Assembly: GCA_030536755.1 (NCBI GenBank)
Contig: JAUNPJ010000010.1
Coordinates: forward strand, 1 to 64,000
Direction of reading: 5' to 3'
DNA from: Eubacteriales bacterium
Lineage (GTDB): Bacteria; Bacillota; Clostridia; Lachnospirales; Lachnospiraceae
Length of the DNA stretch: 64,000 bases
The notes beneath the pieces are model-generated. The model was not told the DNA's origin. It saw only the letters and a program-made list of their open reading frames with translations, and did no database searches. This document shows positions 15,283 through 22,701 of the stretch, piece after piece; position 1 is the first letter of the stretch, and every line of letters starts with the position of its first letter. The position numbers and the translations under genes were made by a program.

Positions 15283-15650
15283 CAGATCACCTCCAGCTCT
15301 GCCATCAGTTCCGGATAGTCGGTTTCCTTGATATCGGAAAGTTTCTCCGCGCCGTACTTGACGATGAGTGCCTTTACCTCGGCGGTGTGTCCTGCGTGGG
15401 ACTTTGCGGCAAATGCCTTACGGACATCGGCGAAGGTGTAGGTCTTAACTTCCGGTTCTGCGACCGCTTTCTCAGGCAGTGCCGCCGTTGTTTCCTTCGT
15501 CTCGACAGCCGTTACAGGCTCTGCTTTCTGCGGAATGGCATTAGCGACTTCGGGGATAAACTGCTTTAACAGTCTGCCGATCTTTGCCATGCTTTCGCTG
15601 CAAACGATGATGGTGTCGAGAAGTTCCAATACTTCATTCACGTGATTCAT
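15282..15650 (-). CDS. Conserved phage early protein, homologue of 6839-7237
   Basis: 122 residues: an N-terminal helix (MNHVNEVLELLDTIIV), a Pro/Ala/Glu-rich linker, and a C-terminal domain (TFADVRKAFAAKSHAGH, EVKALIVKYGAEKLSDI) clearly related to the early gene at 6839-7237. AAAGGAGAACAAGC precedes the ATG. First gene of the leftward replication operon, 141 bp downstream of the nearest GTCCGTAA motif. The function is unknown. Confidence 0.78.
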   Translation of the reverse strand: MNHVNEVLELLDTIIVCSESMAKIGRLLKQFIPEVANAIPQKAEPVTAVETKETTAALPEKAVAEPEVKTYTFADVRKAFAAKSHAGHTAEVKALIVKYGAEKLSDIKETDYPELMAELEVI

Positions 15651-15790
15651 GCTTGTTCTCCTTTCTGTAACTCAAAATTCATTGCGGGCTGCATCGCTAT
15701 GCGCCATCGGTGATAGGATCGGCTCGGCTGTTTGGAAGAATTACCATATCGTGGCTCCTTTCCGAGTAGGCTGTCTGCCCCTCTGTCTCT

Positions 15791-15819
15791 TTACGGACAG
15801 TCGGAACAGGGCTTTTCCG
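15791..15819 (-). promoter_or_regulatory. Phage motif copy A (CGGAAAA-N14-GTCCGTAA), leftward
   Basis: Read leftward: CGGAAAA (15813-15819), 14 bases, GTCCGTAA (15791-15798), preceded by AAAAAG. It points at the leftward operon that starts at 15650. The GGAAA plus CGTAA pair at fixed spacing resembles an alternative-sigma promoter, not the sigma-A consensus. Confidence 0.65.
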
Positions 15820-15880
15820 CTTTTTCCGAGAATCCTTGAAAAAAATTTTTTCAGCGGCGTTCCTTGCTGCCTTCACTCCT

Positions 15881-15909
15881 TTACGGACAGCAGCAATGTG
15901 TCTTTTCCG
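15881..15909 (-). promoter_or_regulatory. Phage motif copy B (CGGAAAA-N14-GTCCGTAA), leftward
   Basis: Read leftward: CGGAAAA (15903-15909), 14 bases, GTCCGTAA (15881-15888). It is in tandem with copy A, 90 bp further upstream of the leftward operon, with the same flanking AAAAG. Confidence 0.65.
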
Positions 15910-16037
15910 CTTTTGGCAAAAAAATATCTGCCGGGTTCAACATCCAGCAGATCACCATTCACATATTTATAGGAAGCAACTCAGGGGTTCCCACATTTTT
16001 CGGGAGTCTCTTTTTTTTCATCATTTTTCTGAAAAAG

Positions 16038-16066
16038 CGGAAAAAGGGTCAGTGGATTGTCCGTAA
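16038..16066 (+). promoter_or_regulatory. Phage motif copy C (CGGAAAA-N14-GTCCGTAA), rightward
   Basis: CGGAAAA (16038-16044), 14 bases, GTCCGTAA (16059-16066), with GAAAAAG in front. The last motif base is 52 bp before the ATG of the rightward replication operon, a reasonable promoter-to-start distance. Confidence 0.68.
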
Positions 16067-16117
16067 AAGGGTGGAGGGCAGAAGAACCTCTACAAATTAA
16101 CGAAAGGAGAATCAGCT

Positions 16118-16534
16118 ATGGGAATCAGCAGATACAACATGGAAGGCTATGCCGACCCGACCGCACATGAAGCGGTATGCAACATAGAAAAGGAAGTCAG
16201 GAAATGGCGTCCGGTAGTCTATATCTGTTCACCGTTCTCTTCTGACCCGGAAGGAAACACAGAAAAAGCCAGACGCTACTGCCGTTTTGCAGTAGACCAC
16301 GGTGCGATACCGCTTGCACCACACCTGCTCCTTCCGCAGTTCATGTCGGAGAACACCGAGAGGGAACTTTCCTTATTTATGGACATGGTCTTTTTAGGAC
16401 GATGTGAGGAACTGTGGGTGTTTGGACGGAACTGGTCACCCGGTATGCAGAAAGAGATTGCCAAGGCAAAAAAGAGAAACATCCGCATCCGTTATTTCAC
16501 GGAAGAAATGGAGGAACGACATGACTGCCAATGA
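16118..16534 (+). CDS. DUF7768/DUF4406-like protein
   Basis: 138 residues. VVYICSPFSSDPEGNTEKARR, IPLAPHLLLPQF and MQKEIAKAKKRNIRI are the family signatures, in a fold related to nucleoside 2-deoxyribosyltransferases. Its phage role is unproven; a nucleotide-salvage or NAD-type reaction is only a guess. GAAAGGAGAATCAGCT sets the start. It is a homologue of the gene at 6520-7068 but ends normally, overlapping the next gene by 14 bases. First gene of the rightward replication operon. Confidence 0.8.
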   Translation: MGISRYNMEGYADPTAHEAVCNIEKEVRKWRPVVYICSPFSSDPEGNTEKARRYCRFAVDHGAIPLAPHLLLPQFMSENTERELSLFMDMVFLGRCEELWVFGRNWSPGMQKEIAKAKKRNIRIRYFTEEMEERHDCQ

Positions 16535-19055
16535 ACCGAGCCGCAGCTATTCCGTTTGCCTGGGCAGCAGCCGCCAAACAGCCACATGGAAAGCATCGGA
16601 AATGACAATGGACGAGCTTCTCGAAAAACTAAAGATGCCCATCAGGACGAGTGAGACCGCCGAAGAATATCACCGCATGACCAAGGCGGAGAAAGACGGC
16701 ATCAAGGATAAAGGCGGATTTTTTGCCGGGAAACTCAAGGGAACGAGAAGGAAAAAGAATGAAGTGATCAGCCGTTCCATGATCACGCTGGACTGTGACA
16801 GCCTGAATACGGATTTCTTCCAGACCTACCAGAAGGCGCATCGTTTTCTTTCCATTCTTTACACCACGCACTCGCACCTGCCGGAGGCACCGAGGGCGAG
16901 ACTCATGATGCCGCTTGCCAGGGATATCACTCCCGATGAGTACAACGCCATCGCCCGATACCTTTCAGCGGAGATCGGGATGGAGATGGTCGACCCCTGC
17001 TCGTTTGAAATCAATCAGATGATGTACTGGCCGACTGTATCCGCAGACGGCGAATACATCTACGAAGTGTATGAGGGTGAGATTCTCGACCCGGATTCTT
17101 TCCTGAAAGCGCATCCGTACTGGAAGGACATCTTCAGCCTGCCGACATCGGCCAGAGAAAAGAAGATTCAGAATCTTCCCAAGAAGGATCAGGAAGACCC
17201 CTTGACCAAAGTGGGGGCCGTGGGAGATTTCTGCCGTGCCTATTCAATCAGTGCCGCCATCGAGAAGTTCCTGCCGGATATCTACGAGCGTTCGGATCAG
17301 GCGGACCGTTATGACTATGTTCCCGGAGAAGGCAGATGCGGCGTGGTGGTCTACGATGACAAGTTCGCATACAGCCATCATGGCACGGACCCCGCGGGCG
17401 GCAAGCTGGTGAATGCCTTTGACCTTGTCCGAATCCATAAGTTCGGAACGGACGATGAGAACCTTTCTTACAGAAATATGTGCGAGTTTGCCCTTCAAGA
17501 CGAAGAGGTACAGAAGCTGAATCTGGCTGAAAAGCTGGCAGAAGCGGAGCGGGAGTTTGTTCCCGATGACCCGTCCTGGGATGATCCGCTGATTTTTGAT
17601 GATGAAGCCTTGCCTCCGTTCCCTATGGAAGCACTGCCTCCGGCACTTCGTGAATATGTCGCTGCCATCGCTGAGTCCACGCAGACTTCTGTGGATATGT
17701 CCGCTGTCGGTGCGCTTTGTGCGGTATCGGCTGTCATGCGGAACAATTACAAGATAGCCGGAAAAGATGACTGGCTTGAACCGACCAATATCTACGGACT
17801 CATCATTGCGGAGCCGTCCGAGCGAAAGTCGGCAGTCGTTTCGCTGCTGACAAAGCCTATCGATGAATATGTGAAACGCTACAACGAGCAGCACAAGGTG
17901 GAGTTCGAGATGTCCAGGGTCACGAAACAGCGTCTTGAAAATAAGAAAAACTCCCTCATCAGCGCATCCCGAAAAAAGGGTGCGGATGAAGGAGCGGAAG
18001 ATTTCAATGATGCATTGCAGGATGTAGTGGAGCAGCTTGTGCATTTCCAGGAGAAGAAGCCTCTGAAGGTTTATGTGGACGATACCACTCCCGAAAAACT
18101 GGTGGAGACCTTATCGGAGAACAACAATGCCATTTCCATCATTTCCTCAGAGGGCGGTATCTTCGATGTTTTGTCCGGCACATATTCCAGCAAGGTCAAT
18201 ATCGATGTGTTCCTAAAAGCCTACTCGGGTGAAAACATCTCGGTCGACCGTATTATGCGAAATTCGCTCTCTGTCGAAGAGGCGTGTCTGACCATCCTTT
18301 TGTCCGTACAGCCCGTGGTCATTGGTGACCTTATGAAAAATGAGAAGTTCCGCCACAGAGGACTGACCGCCCGTTTTCTTTACACCCACCCCAAGTCACT
18401 TGTCGGTGACAGAAACTTCAATTCGAGGTCTATCCCTGCATCTGCTTATGCCGGATACAGAGACCTGATCTTCAACATTCTTGCAGAAGAGCGCGGGGCT
18501 TCAGCCAGCATTATTCAGCTGAGTGCCGAAGCAAAGGAAATCCTGAAAGAATTCTACGACTGGGTGGAAAAGAGGCTTGTAGATGAGTTTTCCGTATACG
18601 GTGACTGGATCGGAAAGCTGGTAGGAAACACGCTGCGGATTGCAGGCATTCTGGGACGTTCGGCTGTCATGAAAAAGAACATCGAAGGCTCCATGCTGGA
18701 GGTCGATGAGGATATCGTCATCAGCGGTGAAACCATGAGCAACGCAATCAAAGTCGGAAAATACTTCTTCGGTCATGCCATCAGAGCCTATTCCACGATG
18801 GACATTTATTCGGAGTTCCAGGCACTTCTCAAGGCTTTGGCAAAGATCAAGGAGAAAGAGATGCGTATTATTTGTCGCAGAGATCTGATGAGGAACTGCC
18901 GTTGGATATCGTCTGCGGAGGAGGCCCAGCGTATTCTGAGCGGCCTTGAAGACTACGGATATGTGCGTCTCATTTCCATTGATAATGCGGACAAACTCCG
19001 TGGCGGCAGACCGAAAAACCCGACTTTTGCCGTCAATCCGAACCTTTTTAACTAA
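16521..19055 (+). CDS. Primase-helicase (prim-pol-like plus DUF3987 ATPase)
   Basis: 844 residues from the ATG at 16521 (GGAGGAACGAC before it). The N-terminal 250 residues (SRSMITLDCDSLNTDFF, LYTTHSHLPEAPRARLMMPL) resemble RepB/prim-pol primases such as the phage NrS-1 type. The middle and C-terminal part is a DUF3987/VirE-type helicase with Walker A-like AEPSERKSAVVSLL (Gly replaced, as in this family) and later YSSKVNIDVFLKAYSGE. It would prime and unwind phage DNA. It overlaps the preceding gene by 14 bases. All domains appear intact. Confidence 0.87.
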   Translation: MTANEPSRSYSVCLGSSRQTATWKASEMTMDELLEKLKMPIRTSETAEEYHRMTKAEKDGIKDKGGFFAGKLKGTRRKKNEVISRSMITLDCDSLNTDFFQTYQKAHRFLSILYTTHSHLPEAPRARLMMPLARDITPDEYNAIARYLSAEIGMEMVDPCSFEINQMMYWPTVSADGEYIYEVYEGEILDPDSFLKAHPYWKDIFSLPTSAREKKIQNLPKKDQEDPLTKVGAVGDFCRAYSISAAIEKFLPDIYERSDQADRYDYVPGEGRCGVVVYDDKFAYSHHGTDPAGGKLVNAFDLVRIHKFGTDDENLSYRNMCEFALQDEEVQKLNLAEKLAEAEREFVPDDPSWDDPLIFDDEALPPFPMEALPPALREYVAAIAESTQTSVDMSAVGALCAVSAVMRNNYKIAGKDDWLEPTNIYGLIIAEPSERKSAVVSLLTKPIDEYVKRYNEQHKVEFEMSRVTKQRLENKKNSLISASRKKGADEGAEDFNDALQDVVEQLVHFQEKKPLKVYVDDTTPEKLVETLSENNNAISIISSEGGIFDVLSGTYSSKVNIDVFLKAYSGENISVDRIMRNSLSVEEACLTILLSVQPVVIGDLMKNEKFRHRGLTARFLYTHPKSLVGDRNFNSRSIPASAYAGYRDLIFNILAEERGASASIIQLSAEAKEILKEFYDWVEKRLVDEFSVYGDWIGKLVGNTLRIAGILGRSAVMKKNIEGSMLEVDEDIVISGETMSNAIKVGKYFFGHAIRAYSTMDIYSEFQALLKALAKIKEKEMRIICRRDLMRNCRWISSAEEAQRILSGLEDYGYVRLISIDNADKLRGGRPKNPTFAVNPNLFN

Positions 19056-19099
19056 GAGTCTCCCTGTGAGATCAGGGTTTTGTCACGCTGTTCCCGGAC

Positions 19100-19215
19100 T
19101 TTTAAGCAGTTATCTATATAGATAAAAATTTACAAATATATGTATGTTCTTCAAAAAACATATCTATATAGGGGACAAACGGACAAAACCCTTCTCATCG
19201 GGACGAAACCACATA
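19100..19215 (+). other. Candidate replication-origin-like region
   Basis: An AT-rich segment between the primase-helicase gene and the next gene has a perfect palindrome TATCTATATAGATA (19111-19124), a second TATCTATATA (19161-19170), an ATATGT...AACATAT inverted pair, then short direct repeats GGGGACAAAC, GGACAAAACC and GGGACGAAACC. Iteron-like repeats beside an AT-rich stretch and a primase gene fit an origin, but nothing here proves it. Confidence 0.3.
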
Positions 19216-19240
19216 AAACCTTGTGGAAAGGAGAATTTGA

Positions 19241-19786
19241 ATGAACGAGATGCCCATTTTGGGAAGTGATAATGTCGACAAAATCTACCTTGCCAGATGT
19301 CTGAACGAGTTGAAACGCTGGGGTGCACCCCTGTCGAACTGGCACTGCGATGAAATTGTCGATGTACGGGAGGATGATTACGAAGCGTCCTTATCGGAAT
19401 GCGACCTTTGTGGATGCGACCGTGTTCGGTACGAACACCATATGTCCCATATTGAATTTCCGTTTCCTGTGGTGGTCGGCTGTATCTGTGCCGGAATCAT
19501 GGAGGGAGATATCTTAAAAGCCAAAGAGCGTGAGCGGCTGATCCGCAATCGTTCCAAAAGGAAAAGACACTTTGTCGAAAAGCCGTGGTGCCCCACACCC
19601 CAGGGGGGGGGTTATGTCCGGCAGTATAAAAAACACGACATTTATATCGACCCCCGCGGCGAGACATACCGCGTTTATGTAGATGGCGGGCAGATCGACA
19701 GATATAAAGGCAAACCAATCACAAACCTTCTGGCTGCAACATATGCCGCCTTCAATGCAGTTGACCCGGAGGTGAAGTGCCTGTGA
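19241..19786 (+). CDS. Conserved phage protein with CxxC and a G9 tract
   Basis: 181 residues. A cysteine site (CDLCGCDRVRYEHHMSH ... VGCICAGIM) looks like a small metal-binding domain, followed by a basic helix (KERERLIRNRSKRKRH) and a beta-rich C-terminus (IYIDPRGETYRVYVDGG). AAAGGAGAATTTGA precedes the ATG. A run of nine G residues at 19603-19611 (codons for QGGGY) interrupts the frame near residue 123; loss or gain of one G would shift the frame. Its role is unknown; it sits among replication genes. Confidence 0.7.
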   Translation: MNEMPILGSDNVDKIYLARCLNELKRWGAPLSNWHCDEIVDVREDDYEASLSECDLCGCDRVRYEHHMSHIEFPFPVVVGCICAGIMEGDILKAKERERLIRNRSKRKRHFVEKPWCPTPQGGGYVRQYKKHDIYIDPRGETYRVYVDGGQIDRYKGKPITNLLAATYAAFNAVDPEVKCL

Positions 19787-20070
19787 GAGAGAAAACGATA
19801 GAACAGAAACTGGTAAAGGCTGTTAGGCTACGCGGCGGCATCTGTCCCAAGTTCGTTTCACCGGGATTTGACGGAATGCCTGACAGACTGTGTTTGCTGC
19901 CGAAAGGACAAGCGGCATTCATTGAATTGAAAGCCCCTGGCAAAAAGCCGAGACCGCTTCAGCTTTCACGCCACAGATTACTTGAGTCTTTGGGTCACAG
20001 GGTCTATGTCCTGGATCGCCCGGATCAGATCGAGCAGATTTTAGATGAGATTGGAGGTGACCTCAGATGA
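19783..20070 (+). CDS. VRR-NUC domain nuclease
   Basis: 95 residues, the usual size of the stand-alone phage VRR-NUC protein. Motifs are GGICPKFVSPGFDGMPDRLCL (nuclease D), AAFIELKAPGKKP (E-x-K) and QLSRHRLLESLGHRVYV. The GTG at 19783, 10 bases after GGAGG and overlapping the previous stop as GTGA, is the best start. Known members cut Holliday junction-like or branched DNA. It is directly followed, with an ATGA overlap, by the SNF2-type helicase gene, a standard pair in these phages. Confidence 0.9.
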   Translation: MREKTIEQKLVKAVRLRGGICPKFVSPGFDGMPDRLCLLPKGQAAFIELKAPGKKPRPLQLSRHRLLESLGHRVYVLDRPDQIEQILDEIGGDLR

Positions 20071-21416
20071 AGTTCATACCACACAACTATCAGCAACACG
20101 CCATCCGTTTTATTGAAGAACACGAAACAGCCTGCCTGATTCTCGATATGGGACTTGGCAAGACAGCCTGCACTTTGTTTGCGATACAGCATTTGATGCA
20201 TGACCGCTTTGAGGTGCGTAAGGTCCTTGTGGTGGCTCCTCTTCGTGTAGCAAGAACCACCTGGCCGGAAGAGATAAAAAAGTGGGAGGAGTTGTCTGAC
20301 CTCACCTATTCCGTAGCAGTGGGAACCCCGGCGGAGCGTCTTGCCGCCCTGAAAGCAGATGCGGAGATCATCATTGTTAACCGTGAGAACCTCTCCTGGC
20401 TGATGAAGCAGGACAAAAGGCTTCTTGATTTCGATATGGCAGTTCTTGATGAACTATCTTCCTTCAAGGCAAACAGCCAGAGGACAAAAGCCTTCTTAAA
20501 ACTCCGTCCCCGTTTGAAAAGAGTGGTAGGGCTTACTGGGACACCCGGTTCGCTGATGGACCTGCACTACGAGTTCCGCTGCCTGGATATGGGAGAAAGA
20601 CTCGGAAGGTTCATCGGTCAGTACAGAACCGCTTTCTTCAAACCCGACCGATACAACGGAAACATCGTGTATTCCTACAAACCGCTTCCCGGAGCGGAAC
20701 AGGAAATCTACGAACGCATTGCAGATATCACGGTTTCCATGAGAGCCATCGACCACCTGGATATGCCGGAACTGATCAGCACGGAGTACCACATCTTTCT
20801 CGATGAGAATGAGCGGAAGACCTACGAGGATATGAAGAAAGACCTCATCTTGTCTCTCCCGGAAGGAGAAGTCACAGCAGCCAATGCCGCAGCTCTCGGC
20901 AGCAAGTTGTCACAGATGGCAAACGGTGCTGTCTACAACGATGAGTCCGGTGTGGCGGAGCTGCACTCAAAGAAACTGGATGCACTTGAAGACATTGTGG
21001 AATCCGCAAACGGTCATCCGATACTTGTGTGTTATTGGTTCAAGCATGACTACACCCGAATCACGGATCGTCTTTCACAGATGGGAGTCAACTTTGAGAA
21101 AATAGGAACCCCTGACAGCATTACCAGGTGGAATGCCGGAAAGACCACGGTCGGTCTGATACACCCTGCATCTGCGGGGCATGGACTCAATCTTCAGTCA
21201 GGAGGCAGCCACATGGTCTGGTTCGGTCTTACGTGGAGTCTTGAACTGTATCAGCAGACGGTGGCAAGACTGTACCGCCAGGGTCAGACATCCGGCACCG
21301 TGGTAGTGCAGCACCTTATCTGTAAGGACACCATCGATGAGAGAGTCATGAAGGCACTGAACCAGAAAGACCTTGGGCAGTCCGAACTCATCGATGCGGT
21401 GAAAGCAGAACTGTAA
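20067..21416 (+). CDS. SNF2/DEAD-type phage helicase
   Basis: 449 residues, the usual length. Q motif and Walker A are HNYQQHAIRFIEEH and LDMGLGKTACT; motif II is DELSSFK (a variant of DEAH); motif III LTGTPGS; motif VI QQTVARLYRQGQ. All helicase steps appear present. It overlaps the VRR-NUC gene by four bases, and the two likely act together in branch processing during replication or recombination. Confidence 0.92.
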   Translation: MKFIPHNYQQHAIRFIEEHETACLILDMGLGKTACTLFAIQHLMHDRFEVRKVLVVAPLRVARTTWPEEIKKWEELSDLTYSVAVGTPAERLAALKADAEIIIVNRENLSWLMKQDKRLLDFDMAVLDELSSFKANSQRTKAFLKLRPRLKRVVGLTGTPGSLMDLHYEFRCLDMGERLGRFIGQYRTAFFKPDRYNGNIVYSYKPLPGAEQEIYERIADITVSMRAIDHLDMPELISTEYHIFLDENERKTYEDMKKDLILSLPEGEVTAANAAALGSKLSQMANGAVYNDESGVAELHSKKLDALEDIVESANGHPILVCYWFKHDYTRITDRLSQMGVNFEKIGTPDSITRWNAGKTTVGLIHPASAGHGLNLQSGGSHMVWFGLTWSLELYQQTVARLYRQGQTSGTVVVQHLICKDTIDERVMKALNQKDLGQSELIDAVKAEL

Positions 21417-21442
21417 GACACCAGTAGCACGGAGGAATTCAC

Positions 21443-21679
21443 ATGAGCAAAATTTCTAATCTCGATCCGTACCAGGAACTGGCTAATGCCATCGTTCTGC
21501 AGGCGGTAAAGGATTACCGAGATGTAAATAAAAAACTGGCCAGGAGCAGAAAGAATCGGGCGGCGCAGGAAGTACATGACGAGTGCCTACGCTTTTTCCG
21601 CAGCAAGAGGTTTTCACTGCTGACAGAAGTTGACCCTGAGTTCCTGATCAGAAGACTTGATGAGGAGGTTAATGAATGA
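21443..21679 (+). CDS. Small conserved phage protein
   Basis: 78 residues, helical and basic (VLQAVKDYRDVNKKLARSRKNRAAQEVHDECLRFFRSKRFSLLT), ending LIRRLDEEVNE. CACGGAGGAATTCAC precedes the ATG. Small proteins of this sort are common just before ArpU-like regulators in Firmicutes phages; function unknown. Its stop overlaps the start of the next gene (ATGA). Confidence 0.75.
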   Translation: MSKISNLDPYQELANAIVLQAVKDYRDVNKKLARSRKNRAAQEVHDECLRFFRSKRFSLLTEVDPEFLIRRLDEEVNE

Positions 21680-22134
21680 GGGTAAAAGATTATTTACAAC
21701 AGGGATATCGTCTGGAACACAGGATTCGTCTTGTACAGGCAGAGATTGAAGAACTGCGTGAACTGTCCACGAGTGTTTCTTCTCCCGGATTTGAAGAGCA
21801 TCATAATGCAAGCCGGAATACAGACGCTCCCTATGAAAAGCTGATATTGAAGATCGCCTCCCTGGAAGAAAAACAGGCAGCGATGCTTGAGAAGCTGTTA
21901 TCCTTCAAAGCGGAACTCACGGAAGTAATTGATTCCCTTGAGGACAAAGATGAACGGCTTGTTATCCACTTCCGCTATATCGGAAACAAGACATGGGTGG
22001 AGATCGGTGACAAACTTGGATGGGATGCGAGGACGGTCCGCAGATGGCACAACAAAGCGTTGGCACACCTGGTGCTGCCGGAGAACCCCACCATTATCGA
22101 TAAAAATCTCCAAGAAAATGAAAATGGTACTTAA
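21676..22134 (+). CDS. ArpU/DUF1492-like late transcription regulator
   Basis: 152 residues: a long coiled coil followed by a sigma region 4-like HTH (ERLVIHFRYIGNKTWVEIGDKLGWDARTVRRWHNKAL). Family members control late gene transcription in Firmicutes phages. It is the last gene before the packaging and structural block and lies directly upstream of a palindrome at 22159-22176 that could be its target, which fits late control. Confidence 0.82.
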   Translation: MRVKDYLQQGYRLEHRIRLVQAEIEELRELSTSVSSPGFEEHHNASRNTDAPYEKLILKIASLEEKQAAMLEKLLSFKAELTEVIDSLEDKDERLVIHFRYIGNKTWVEIGDKLGWDARTVRRWHNKALAHLVLPENPTIIDKNLQENENGT

Positions 22135-22158
22135 TGTCCGCTGTTGTCCAGTTTGTAT

Positions 22159-22176
22159 ATGGTAAAATGATACCAT
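22159..22176 (+). promoter_or_regulatory. Palindrome at the early/late gene boundary
   Basis: ATGGTA and TACCAT form perfect arms around AAATGA, in the gap between the ArpU-like regulator and the packaging genes. The TAAAAT-like part could serve as a -10. A late-promoter or regulator-binding site is inferred from its place. Confidence 0.4.
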
Positions 22177-22198
22177 CGAACAATATGAAGATGGCAGA

Positions 22199-22226
22199 GC
22201 CTCATGAGGAAACTCGTGGGGCTTTT
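22199..22226 (+). terminator. Hairpin with GAAA loop and short T tract
   Basis: GCCTCATGAG (22199-22208), GAAA, CTCGTGGGGC (22213-22222), TTTT. It may be an early-transcript terminator or an attenuator that late antitermination would pass. Confidence 0.55.
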
Positions 22227-22245
22227 GTCGTGCCAGGAGGAACTT

Positions 22246-22296
22246 ATGCCATATCGTAAAGTTTCTTACGCAGAGCAGATGTGGTACATCCTCTAA
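22246..22296 (+). CDS. Possible 16-residue peptide
   Basis: The frame MPYRKVSYAEQMWYIL has a very good ribosome binding site (CCAGGAGGAACTT), lies between the regulator and packaging blocks, and is followed by GGAGG for the HNH gene. Short peptides with a KVSY-x-EQ-x-WY pattern occur, in my recollection, in related phages; this one may be truncated. Confidence 0.45.
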   Translation: MPYRKVSYAEQMWYIL

Positions 22297-22320
22297 TTCA
22301 AATGGAAGGAGGTAACCCGA

Positions 22321-22701
22321 ATGCCGCATAAGCCAAAGCACCCATGCCACTATCCCGGATGCCCTAAGCTGACAGACAGCAGGTTCTGCGAGGAGCATAC
22401 AAAACTTTATAATCGCAACTATGAGAAGTACGACAGGGATCCTGCTGTACACCGTAGATACGGCAGAGCGTGGAAACGGATTCGTGATTCCTATGTGAAA
22501 ACACATCCGTTCTGTGAGCAATGCTACGCCAAGGGAATCATCGTACCTGTGGAGGAAGTACACCACAAGCTGCCTTTGGCAGAGGGTGGAACTCATAGCA
22601 GAGACAATCTCATTTCCTTGTGCAAAAGCTGTCATGCCAAACTGCACGCAGACCGTGGTGACAGGTGGCACAACAAAGGAGGCAGCCCCCATGATAAATG
22701 A
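22321..22701 (+). CDS. HNH endonuclease (packaging type)
   Basis: 126 residues. An N-terminal zinc site (CHYPGCPKLTDSRFCEEH) precedes the HNH core: C-x2-C (CEQC), VEEVHHKLPLAEGGTH, DNLISLCKSCHAKLH. In HK97-like phages HNH proteins beside the terminase genes help cut DNA at cos during packaging. GGAAGGAGGTAACCCGA precedes the ATG. The stop overlaps the start of the second HNH gene. Confidence 0.9.
   Translation: MPHKPKHPCHYPGCPKLTDSRFCEEHTKLYNRNYEKYDRDPAVHRRYGRAWKRIRDSYVKTHPFCEQCYAKGIIVPVEEVHHKLPLAEGGTHSRDNLISLCKSCHAKLHADRGDRWHNKGGSPHDK

Larger units (their letters stand above)
15651..16117. other. Divergent control region between the replication operons
   Basis: 467 bp with no supported gene separate the leftward and rightward replication operons. 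It holds three of the four copies of the two-part phage motif (two leftward, one rightward) and AT-rich runs such as AAAAAAATTTTTTC near 15840. Several short frames cross it without ribosome binding sites. It could also contain a replication start, which I cannot show. Confidence 0.6.
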
